DNA of 10,381 nucleotides, from the NCBI GenBank assembly GCA_031268615.1, contig JAIRWZ010000145.1, positions 1 through 10,381 on the forward strand, read 5' to 3'. This document shows positions 1-5,954 of the stretch, one piece after another. The notes under the pieces are model-generated. The model ran no database searches. It was not told the origin of the DNA and was given only the letters and a program-made list of their open reading frames with translations. Positions within the stretch are counted from its first letter, which is position 1; each line of letters begins with the position of its first letter. Made by a program: the position numbers and the translations under genes. Source of the stretch: Actinomycetes bacterium (GTDB lineage Bacteria; Actinomycetota; Coriobacteriia; WRKU01; WQUG01).

Positions 1-1009
1 CCAGAACTTCGGTCGGCGCCATCATAGCCGCCTGCGTCCCGGTGTCGGCAACAGCCGCCAGCGCAAAGGCGGCCACCAAGGTCTTGCCGGTGCCCACGTC
101 TCCTAAGAGCAGCCGCTGCATGGGGTGATCCCCAGCCATGTCAGCCAGGATTTCGGTGACGGCGGTCTGCTGGTCAGCGGTCAGCGTGAAGGGAATGGTG
201 GACTGCAAGGCTGTCCGTGTCGGGCCGCCGGTTACGTGGCGCGTACCGACTGTTTCGACCGTGCGGACGTGGCGGCGACGCGCGATGAGCAATTGCAGGT
301 CGAACAGTTCACTGAAGGACAGGCGGTTGCGCGCGAGAGCTGCGGCGTCCAGACTTTCGGGAAAGTGCAGGGAGCGCAAGGCCCAGGCGTAGGGCGCCAG
401 ACTCTGTCGCGCGCGCAGGTCACGCGGCAGATACTCGCTGACATCGGCGAAGTCATCAAGGGCTGCGGCAATCAGGCGACGCAGCCAACCGACAGACAGG
501 CCTTCGGTGGTGGGGTGTACCGGCAAAATGTGGCCGGAATGGACGTACTCACCCCCTTCTTCTAACTGTTCAACGAAGGGCTGCGTGATTTTCTTCAGGC
601 CATAGTCCAGCTTGACTGGACCGGCGAAGGCGAGCTGCTGGCCGACTTTGAACTGACGCTCGACCCAGGGCTGGTTGAACCAGATGCCAATCAGCGTGCC
701 GGTGCCATCGACGAGGGTGACTTCGGTGACCATGAGGCGTTTGCGGGGGCGGCGCACCACGATTTCGTGAACGCGGCCAGTGACTGTGGCGTCTCCCGGA
801 CCGACGGCGCCAAGTGGAGAAGTGTGCGTCAGATCCAGATAGCGGGCCGGAGCGTGGTGCAGCAGCTGTCCGATGGTTGTGATGTCGAGTTTTGCGAGCT
901 GGCGGGCGCGGCGGGCGTCAACGAAGCGCGCGCGCGTAACCGGTTCGCGCCAGGCAACCAGGCGGGAGGCCGGGTCGGAGGGTTGCGCTCTATCGGAACT
1001 GGTTGCCAT
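1..1009 (-). CDS. recG: ATP-dependent DNA helicase RecG, N-terminal part (gene cut by window edge)
   Basis: RecG is a cytoplasmic superfamily 2 helicase that remodels stalled replication forks and branch-migrates Holliday junctions. The frame is open from ATG 1009 to the window edge, giving 336 codons. The order of parts matches the family. A wedge/OB-fold region (about residues 35-150) carries TTIGQLLHHAPARYLDL and an OB strand around VTEVTLVDGTGTLIGIWFN. It is followed by HILPVHPTTEGLS, then RNRLSFSELFDLQL just before the helicase core. The core starts with the Q-motif-like FTLTADQQTAV, then Walker A GDVGTGKT at about residues 303-310 and MAPTEVL (motif Ia) at the very edge. The remaining motifs lie outside the window. 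The start is the only ATG fitting the family N-terminus. It has no convincing Shine-Dalgarno and sits only 7 bases after a perfect TATAAT, so the message may be nearly leaderless. The gene is divergent from the rubrerythrin operon. Confidence 0.95.
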   Translation of the reverse strand, partial: MATSSDRAQPSDPASRLVAWREPVTRARFVDARRARQLAKLDITTIGQLLHHAPARYLDLTHTSPLGAVGPGDATVTGRVHEIVVRRPRKRLMVTEVTLVDGTGTLIGIWFNQPWVERQFKVGQQLAFAGPVKLDYGLKKITQPFVEQLEEGGEYVHSGHILPVHPTTEGLSVGWLRRLIAAALDDFADVSEYLPRDLRARQSLAPYAWALRSLHFPESLDAAALARNRLSFSELFDLQLLIARRRHVRTVETVGTRHVTGGPTRTALQSTIPFTLTADQQTAVTEILADMAGDHPMQRLLLGDVGTGKTLVAAFALAAVADTGTQAAMMAPTEVL

Positions 1010-1016
1010 AGGAGCT

Positions 1017-1022
1017 ATTATA
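1017..1022 (-). promoter_or_regulatory. candidate recG -10 box (TATAAT)
   Basis: Read on the minus strand this is a perfect TATAAT, 7 bases before the recG ATG. The hexamer at 17-base spacing (1040-1045, CTCATA) is a poor -35. If used, transcription would start almost at the initiator codon. The motif is short and could be chance. Confidence 0.35.
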
Positions 1023-1084
1023 TCGGTAGTTTTGGGTGGTATGAGATAATGGCGTTCGGAACATTGTCAGTTGGAATCGCGGGG

Positions 1085-1091
1085 AAGGGAG
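1085..1091 (+). promoter_or_regulatory. ribosome binding site deciding the rubrerythrin start
   Basis: AAGGGAG followed by a 5-base spacer (TCACC) and ATG 1097. It decides against the in-frame upstream ATGs at 1051 and 767; the latter would run across the divergent recG gene. Confidence 0.75.
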
Positions 1092-1096
1092 TCACC

Positions 1097-1639
1097 ATGC
1101 CGGAAGTGAAAGTGTGGCGTTGTCTGATTTGTGGAGATACCTATATCGGGACCGAGCGCCCCAGCCAGTGTCCGTTTTGCGGCTCGCATGAAAGCAATAT
1201 CGTGCAAAGCGATTGCTATCCGCTCGATATCAACGAGGTCGAAGTCACTGACGCGGAGCGCGCAGATATCGTACAGGCCATGGAGATGGAGATTGAGAAC
1301 GCGACGCTGTACGCGTTGATGGGAGCGAAGGGCAACCACAACGACCTGTTGCCAAGCGCCTATCGCGCCTTCAAGAAAGTTGAAATGGAACATCTAGAAG
1401 TGTTTGCGAAGCTGCTGAAAGTGGAGCCACCCAGCCAACCGGAACATCCGGTAGCCTTGGGAGAAACCTGGAGCGATGATATCGCGCTGAGCGATTCGCA
1501 GGAACACGGAGCGCGCGATTTTTACCGCGTTGCTGGCGACCGGGCGACGACGCCACGGGTGCGCCAGGTGTTTTTGGCGATTTCTGAAGTAGAAAATGAC
1601 CACATCATCGTGGACGCGTATTTGAAAACGCTGGCATGA
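1097..1639 (+). CDS. reverse rubrerythrin (rubredoxin domain first, then ferritin-like diiron domain)
   Basis: Rubrerythrins reduce hydrogen peroxide to water in the cytoplasm of anaerobes, drawing electrons from NAD(P)H through rubredoxin-type partners. The 180-residue product has a rubredoxin-like FeS4 site at the N-terminus: C9-x2-C12 and C25-x2-C28 in RCLICG and CPFCGS. A ferritin-like four-helix domain follows, with diiron ligand motifs: Glu residues in EMEIENATLY (63-67), E96-x2-H99 in VEMEHLEVF, E136 in QEHGARDFY, and E166-x2-H169 in SEVENDHII. Classical rubrerythrin has these domains in the opposite order; this is the reverse type described in clostridia. The spacing within the two cysteine pairs is short, as in rubrerythrin rather than free rubredoxin. 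The stop overlaps the acetate kinase start (ATGA), implying translational coupling. Family assignment is firm; substrate preference is inferred. Confidence 0.93.
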   Translation: MPEVKVWRCLICGDTYIGTERPSQCPFCGSHESNIVQSDCYPLDINEVEVTDAERADIVQAMEMEIENATLYALMGAKGNHNDLLPSAYRAFKKVEMEHLEVFAKLLKVEPPSQPEHPVALGETWSDDIALSDSQEHGARDFYRVAGDRATTPRVRQVFLAISEVENDHIIVDAYLKTLA

Positions 1640-2898
1640 ACATACTGGTATTGAACGCGGGGAGTTCTTCCCTGAAATGGCAGCTATTGGACAGCCGTAC
1701 AGAGGTCGTGTTGGCGCGCGGTATTGCGGAACGTATCGGCGAGGATGGCTCATCGCATTCCTATACCTTGGGGTCAGGCGCCGGCGCAGAGAAGGCAAAG
1801 AAGCGGTCAGTAGCGCAACCTTTGGCGCGCCATGACGAGGCGATTGTCGCGCTGCTGGCAGCCCTAACCGACCCACAGGAAGGACTGCTGTCGTCATTGG
1901 CTGACATCGTCGCCGTCGGGCACCGTGTCGTACACGGGGGTGATTACTTCAGTGCCTCGGTGGTTGTTGATGACGAGGTATTGGCGACACTGGACGAAAT
2001 TTCCCCCTTGGCGCCGCTGCACAACCCCGCCGCGGTGTCGTGTATCCGGGCCGCGCGGAAACACCTGCCCCATGCCACCCATGTGGCAGCGTTTGACACC
2101 GCCTTTCACCAGACCATCCCGGCTGCCGCTCACCGCTATCCAATTCCCCTGGCGCTGTATGACAAGTACAAGATTCGACGCTACGGCTTTCATGGCAATT
2201 CCCATCGCTATGTATCGTCCAGGGCCGCAGAATTGCTGCGGGTACCGTTGCGCGACCTGAAGCTGATTAGTTGTCATTTGGGCAATGGCTCGTCTATCTG
2301 CGCCATCAAAGACGCCGTGTCGGTAGACACCAGTATGGGCTTTACGCCGCTTGATGGCCTGATGATGGGAACCAGGAGCGGCTCGATTGACCCGGCTATT
2401 GTCACTTTTTTGCAGCGTCATGAAGGCTATACGCCCGATGAAGTTGACGAAGTGCTGAACAAACAAAGTGGGCTGCTGGGAGCCTCCGGAGTCAGTAATG
2501 ACCTGCGCGATGTCCTGAACGCCCAGGAGGAAGGCAACGAGCAAGCCCGATTAGCGCGGGAAATGTATGCCTATTCCATAAAGAAGTTCATCGGCCAATA
2601 TATGGCGGCCATGGGAGGCGTTGACGTCATTGTGGTGACGGCAGGCGTTGGGGAGAACAGCCCCATCATGCGTCGGGCCGCCTTTGAAGGGCTGGAGCGT
2701 TTTGGCATTGCCGTTGACCCCTGGCGCAATATTGAGGGAGACAAGGGCAGCGGACATGGTGAAGCCGCTGGTTTGCACGGAGCGGGACCGGGTGAATTCA
2801 AGTTTTCGCCGCAAGGCTCACGCGTGAAATTGCTGGTGATACCGACGAATGAAGAGCTGATGATTGCTCACGACGCAAAGTCGTTGCTGGTTATGTAG
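1636..2898 (+). CDS. ackA: acetate kinase
   Basis: AckA transfers phosphate between acetyl phosphate and ADP, yielding acetate and ATP, the energy-conserving last step of acetate fermentation; it is reversible. The 420-residue product shows both family signatures: LVLNAGSSSLK (residues 4-14) and GFHGNSHRYVS (184-194), followed by SCHLGNGSSICAI. Counterparts of the residues studied in the Methanosarcina enzyme are present: R97 (GHRVVHGG), D154 (AAFDTAFHQT), H186, R247 (MGTRSGS), and the Glu pair in IPTNEELMIA near the C-terminus. It is somewhat longer than the usual about 400 residues, mainly through a Gly/Ala/His-rich stretch at residues 371-387 before the last strand, plus a small GSGAGAEKAKK loop near residue 50. 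It begins inside the stop of the rubrerythrin gene and precedes pta by 27 bases. Confidence 0.97.
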   Translation: MNILVLNAGSSSLKWQLLDSRTEVVLARGIAERIGEDGSSHSYTLGSGAGAEKAKKRSVAQPLARHDEAIVALLAALTDPQEGLLSSLADIVAVGHRVVHGGDYFSASVVVDDEVLATLDEISPLAPLHNPAAVSCIRAARKHLPHATHVAAFDTAFHQTIPAAAHRYPIPLALYDKYKIRRYGFHGNSHRYVSSRAAELLRVPLRDLKLISCHLGNGSSICAIKDAVSVDTSMGFTPLDGLMMGTRSGSIDPAIVTFLQRHEGYTPDEVDEVLNKQSGLLGASGVSNDLRDVLNAQEEGNEQARLAREMYAYSIKKFIGQYMAAMGGVDVIVVTAGVGENSPIMRRAAFEGLERFGIAVDPWRNIEGDKGSGHGEAAGLHGAGPGEFKFSPQGSRVKLLVIPTNEELMIAHDAKSLLVM

Positions 2899-2906
2899 TG
2901 GGCTAC

Positions 2907-2915
2907 GGGAGGGGG
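2907..2915 (+). promoter_or_regulatory. ribosome binding site of pta
   Basis: A purine run GGGAGGGGG, 10 bases before ATG 2926, lying within the short ackA-pta gap. The spacing is on the long side. Confidence 0.5.
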
Positions 2916-2925
2916 CTGGTCTGGT

Positions 2926-3909
2926 ATGTCTGAATTTCTGAATAAAACCATTGCGCGGGCCCGGTCTCTGCACAAGACGATTGTACTGCCCGAAGGGGAG
3001 GACGCGCGCACGGTCGAGGCTGCGCGAAAGGTAGTTGACGCCGAGATTGCCCGGGTCATCGTGCTGGGCGCGGCTGAAGTCATCAAAGGGTTTGGCGTCA
3101 ATCTGGAAGGCATTGAGATTATTGATCCCCTTGTGTCCGGCGATACAGAAGAGCTGGCAGAGCAGCTATATACCTTGCGCAAAGACAAGGGTCTGTCACG
3201 AGAGCAGGCCGCGGAGCTGTTGCGCGATGAGCTGTACTACGGCGTCATGTTAGTAAAATCCGGCAAGGCCGACGGCATGGTGGCTGGTGCGGCGCACGCC
3301 ACCAGTGATGTCTTGCGCCCTGCCTTGCAGATTCTGAAAACCGCGCCGGGAATGCGACTGGTCAGCGCATTCTTCGTTATCGTCGTACCCGACAGTGACT
3401 ATGGCGAGCAGGGCGTCTTTGTCTTTGCTGACAGCGGTCTGGTAGAAAACCCAAATGCTGAAGCCTTGAGCGAAATTGCGATTTCGTCGGCGGATTCCTT
3501 TCACTCTCTGGTGGGGAAAACAGCGCGGGTTGCGCTGCTGTCCTATTCAACCTACGGCAGCGCACACAGCGAACTGACCGAAAAGGTGGTGGAAGCGACG
3601 AAGTTGGCCCGCTCGAAGCGTCCCGATTTGATCCTGGACGGAGAGCTGCAACTGGATGCCGCCATCGTCGCGTCGGTAGGCGCGGCAAAAGCGCCCGGAA
3701 GTCCTGTTGCGGGAACGGCCAATACCCTGATATTTCCTGATTTGAATTCCGGCAACATTAGCTATAAATTGGCCCAGCGTCTGGCACGAGCCGAAGCCTA
3801 CGGACCGATTACTCAAGGTATCGCCCGCCCGGTTAATGACTTGTCGCGTGGCGCGTCAGTCGAAGATATCGTAGGAGTTGTCGCGATTACCGCGGTGCAA
3901 GCACAGTAG
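2926..3909 (+). CDS. pta: phosphate acetyltransferase (phosphotransacetylase)
   Basis: Pta interconverts acetyl-CoA plus phosphate and acetyl phosphate plus CoA, supplying AckA. At 327 residues it is the short, single-domain type without the regulatory N-terminal domains of the enterobacterial enzyme. Family landmarks run the full length: IVLPEGEDARTVEAA at the N-terminus, GMVAGAAHATSDVLRPALQI, the conserved FADSGLVENPNAEAL and LLSYSTYGSA segments, ILDGELQLDAAIV, SPVAGTANTLIFPDLNSGN, and the active-site stretch NDLSRGASVEDIV. In that stretch S307, R308 and D314 match the catalytic Ser, Arg and Asp of the Methanosarcina enzyme. It is the last gene of the rubrerythrin-ackA-pta operon. Its 3' end overlaps the converging ASKHA gene by 23 bases, and I see no intrinsic terminator. 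Confidence 0.97.
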   Translation: MSEFLNKTIARARSLHKTIVLPEGEDARTVEAARKVVDAEIARVIVLGAAEVIKGFGVNLEGIEIIDPLVSGDTEELAEQLYTLRKDKGLSREQAAELLRDELYYGVMLVKSGKADGMVAGAAHATSDVLRPALQILKTAPGMRLVSAFFVIVVPDSDYGEQGVFVFADSGLVENPNAEALSEIAISSADSFHSLVGKTARVALLSYSTYGSAHSELTEKVVEATKLARSKRPDLILDGELQLDAAIVASVGAAKAPGSPVAGTANTLIFPDLNSGNISYKLAQRLARAEAYGPITQGIARPVNDLSRGASVEDIVGVVAITAVQAQ

Positions 3910-5209
3910 CCGCCAAGAGTTTCTTTCCAAAATCAGGTTCGGCAGCAAGGTCAAGATAGTGGAGGCTGCCTTCGATGTCAGCTACGGCGCCGCGTGCCAC
4001 CAGCTCGGCGCCCGCCAGAGCAGCATTGCCGACCGTATGCACCGACCCTTCCCAATCGCGTGGCAGCAGACCCAATTGGGTAAAGATGTGTTGCGCTACT
4101 CCGGCTCCGAAAGCGCCGGCAACGTATACCTGTGTCGGCGTGGACCGAAGCTTTGAGGGGGACAGACACCGTGCTGCCGCCAGCAATTCATCCACTGCTA
4201 CCCGCACCGCGGCTATCGCCAGTTGCAGCTCGCGGAAAAATAACTGCGACAGCTGGACGCGCTCACTCATACGCCAGACCGCGACCCCACTGTCAGCCAC
4301 CCATACCGCAGGGTGTGCCGTGTCCAGCAGGCCGTCGGGGTGCAGCGCGCCCTCGTGCAGGGCACGCGCCGTCGCCGTCAGCACTTCAGAAGGCAGCAGC
4401 CGCTTTCCGCGCCCGGAGAAAGCCGGACCCGCAGCAGCGGAGGTCACGTGCAGCGTATCGCCAACGCGCAGGAGGATTTCGGCGTTGGTGCCCAAGTCGA
4501 TGAGCAGTGTCATTTCATCGTCGGCGCCAGTCTGGTTCAGTCCACAGGCCAGCGCCGCCGCCCGCGCGTCACCGCCCACGAAGGCTGCCAGCGGTGGCAG
4601 CACACAGATGTCGGCGTCAGGGTAAGCCTCACGCAGGGGACCGGTGTTCAGGATTAGCTCCGAACCCATCGGCGCGCGATAGGGCGCAGTCACAAGTCCC
4701 GCGGTATCAGCCCCGGTCAGCAGCGCAGCCATCACCGAGTTGCCCGCAATGACCACACGCGTCAGTTGCGCGGTGTCGTACCGCTCGGCGTTGTTCGGTG
4801 GAGTAGGAGGTGGAGTGTTCGGCGTAGTGTCCGGTGTGTTTTGCGGTGAAGCAGCACCCGGCGCAGTGTCTAACACCCTGCCCAGCACCGTACCTAGCGC
4901 ACTGTCCAGCGCGTCGAGGATACTGTCTTGCCCGGCATTGCGCAGAGCGTCGCGCTGGGTGGCAGCCGTTTCCGCTCCCGCCCCCGTTCTCACCCCTGCA
5001 CCCGGACCCACTTTCGCGTCCGAACCCGCCGACGCCGCCTCTCCCCCCGAACCCGCCCCAGCACCGACCGCAGACAGACGCGTCACGACATCCAAACCCC
5101 ACGATTCCTGTCGGTTGGGCGCCGTCGCGCGCGCCAATTCACGGCCGTCTGCGCCCAATAAAGCAACTTCAACGGTAGTCGTCCCCATATCTACAGCCAG
5201 TGAATACAT
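3887..5209 (-). CDS. RACo-like ASKHA-domain ATPase (DUF4445 family) without the N-terminal ferredoxin domain
   Basis: The family includes RACo, which uses ATP to drive reductive reactivation of corrinoid iron-sulfur or methyltransferase proteins. The 440-residue product contains the middle and C-terminal RACo regions: phosphate-1 loop AVDMGTTTVEVALL (5-18), NRQESWGLDVVTRL (32-45), VVIAGNSVMAALLTG (152-166), APYRAPMGSEL, phosphate-2 LIDLGTNAEILL (236-247), SAAAGPAFSGRG (257-268), RELQLAIAAVRVAVDELL (326-343), adenosine motif VYVAGAFGAG (361-370) and VGNAALAGAELV. The usual N-terminal 2Fe-2S domain and linker are absent: the protein starts directly at the ASKHA fold. Two low-complexity inserts, Gly/Ala-rich at 48-80 and Pro/Thr/Asn-rich at 115-140, sit in loops. 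ATG 5209 lacks a strong Shine-Dalgarno. It follows the HIT gene by 32 bases and is probably last in the minus-strand operon. Family is clear; the client protein is unknown and no corrinoid gene is in view. Confidence 0.85.
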   Translation of the reverse strand: MYSLAVDMGTTTVEVALLGADGRELARATAPNRQESWGLDVVTRLSAVGAGAGSGGEAASAGSDAKVGPGAGVRTGAGAETAATQRDALRNAGQDSILDALDSALGTVLGRVLDTAPGAASPQNTPDTTPNTPPPTPPNNAERYDTAQLTRVVIAGNSVMAALLTGADTAGLVTAPYRAPMGSELILNTGPLREAYPDADICVLPPLAAFVGGDARAAALACGLNQTGADDEMTLLIDLGTNAEILLRVGDTLHVTSAAAGPAFSGRGKRLLPSEVLTATARALHEGALHPDGLLDTAHPAVWVADSGVAVWRMSERVQLSQLFFRELQLAIAAVRVAVDELLAAARCLSPSKLRSTPTQVYVAGAFGAGVAQHIFTQLGLLPRDWEGSVHTVGNAALAGAELVARGAVADIEGSLHYLDLAAEPDFGKKLLAATVLAPR

Positions 5210-5241
5210 ATCTGGGTGAAATCAGGCCAAGGCGAAACAGG

Positions 5242-5625
5242 TCAAGACATCTGCACTGACAGCTCGGCGCCGCCCAACACGTGAACATGCAGGTGGTGAA
5301 CGGTTTGCCCCGCATCGGCGCCGTTGTTCTGCACAAGACGGTAGCCGCTGTCCGCAATCCCTTTCAGGCGCGCGACCTCGCGAGCCGCGCCAAAAACCGC
5401 CGCCAACAACGCCGGATCGGGGTCATCGTTCAGGCTAGCCACGTGCTGTTTCGGAACAATCAGGGTATGTACGGGAGCCTGCGGACTGACATCATCAAAA
5501 GCGACGACCAGCTCATCTTCATAGACGAGCGGCACGTCCATTTCCCCGGAAGCGATATTGCAAAAAATGCAGTCGTTCACGTCCTTCATTTCCTTCAAGT
5601 CGTTCATGTCCTTCATATCAGTCAT
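5242..5625 (-). CDS. HIT family (histidine triad) nucleotide hydrolase/binding protein
   Basis: Bacterial HIT proteins of the HINT branch are small cytoplasmic dimers that hydrolyse AMP-linked phosphoramidates and related nucleotides; the physiological substrate is usually unknown. The 127-residue product has CIFCNIASGE (19-28, the CxxC zinc pair common in this branch), a VYEDELVVAFDDVSPQAPVHTLIVPKQH core, and the catalytic triad HLHVHVLGG with H111, H113 and H115. The canonical protein begins at about residue 18; the first 18 residues are an extra repetitive tail (MTD MKD MND LKE MKD VND). ATG 5625 is supported by an excellent AGGAGG seven bases upstream, so the tail is probably translated. 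The Shine-Dalgarno overlaps the xseB stop by one base (5638), and the two genes' coding ends are separated by 12 bases. Confidence 0.93.
   Translation of the reverse strand: MTDMKDMNDLKEMKDVNDCIFCNIASGEMDVPLVYEDELVVAFDDVSPQAPVHTLIVPKQHVASLNDDPDPALLAAVFGAAREVARLKGIADSGYRLVQNNGADAGQTVHHLHVHVLGGAELSVQMS
5572..5625 (-). repeat. six-copy degenerate 9-base tandem repeat at the HIT start codon
   Basis: From the ATG the coding strand reads ATGACTGAT, ATGAAGGAC, ATGAACGAC, TTGAAGGAA, ATGAAGGAC, GTGAACGAC. Each unit is three codons and begins with a possible start codon; the general form is NTGAANGAN. Units 2-3 and 5-6 (5599-5616 and 5572-5589) are identical at 17 of 18 bases. Confidence 0.85.
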
Positions 5626-5632
5626 GTCGCCC

Positions 5633-5638
5633 CCTCCT
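5633..5638 (-). promoter_or_regulatory. ribosome binding site of the HIT gene
   Basis: A consensus AGGAGG with a 7-base spacer to ATG 5625. Its first base is the last base of the xseB stop codon. It fixes the start upstream of the repetitive tail rather than at a later ATG or GTG in the repeat. Confidence 0.85.
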
Positions 5639-5859
5639 CATGCGTCGTCGTCTGCGGGCGCAATCTGGCCCAACAGGTTCGTCACCTTTTGTTCGGCAAC
5701 TGCCAGCGTTTCGCTCAACACGCGAATCAGTCCCACGCCACGCTCGTATTCCCGAATGCTGTCTTCCAGCTCCAGCTGTCCGCCCTCCAGCCGCGCTACG
5801 ATGGCCTCCAGCTCGGCCAGCGACTGGCCAAAGTTCAAGTCCTTCTTTTCCTCGCTCAT
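5638..5859 (-). CDS. xseB: exodeoxyribonuclease VII small subunit
   Basis: XseB binds in several copies along the coiled-coil arm of XseA to form exonuclease VII, which degrades single-stranded DNA from both ends into acid-soluble oligonucleotides. The 73-residue product matches the family length and core: LNFGQSLAELEAIVARLEGG (8-27), then LELEDSIREYERGVGLIR and a helical tail ending in acidic residues. Two amphipathic helices with a central LEGGQLELEDSI turn are the family signature. AAAGGA at 5866-5871 lies 6 bases before the ATG and supports the start. There is an unusual gap of 95 bases after xseA in which I see no clear promoter or terminator. Confidence 0.95.
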   Translation of the reverse strand: MSEEKKDLNFGQSLAELEAIVARLEGGQLELEDSIREYERGVGLIRVLSETLAVAEQKVTNLLGQIAPADDDA

Positions 5860-5954
5860 CTACGTTCCTTTCATCCACAGAGCCTCGCGCCTCATTGCTT
5901 GCGCCGCCCATTACCAAACGTTCTGCCCTACCCTACCGGACGTCGTTTGCCCAC

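Noticed and set aside
767..1096. Upstream extension of the rubrerythrin reading frame to ATG 767
   Set aside because: It runs antisense through the recG start region, encodes nothing like a rubrerythrin, and a good Shine-Dalgarno sits before ATG 1097.
3886..3960. Possible bidirectional terminator between pta and the ASKHA gene
   Set aside because: Only a short palindrome and a 4-base hairpin are present, with no T run, and the sequence is coding on both strands.
3975..5219. Several plus-strand open frames opposite the RACo-like gene
   Set aside because: They are Ser/Arg/Pro-rich antisense frames; the minus-strand protein has all ASKHA motifs.
5860..5954. Small gene or internal promoter in the xseA-xseB gap
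   Set aside because: No convincing promoter pair, hairpin or coding frame with a ribosome site was seen in these 95 bases.
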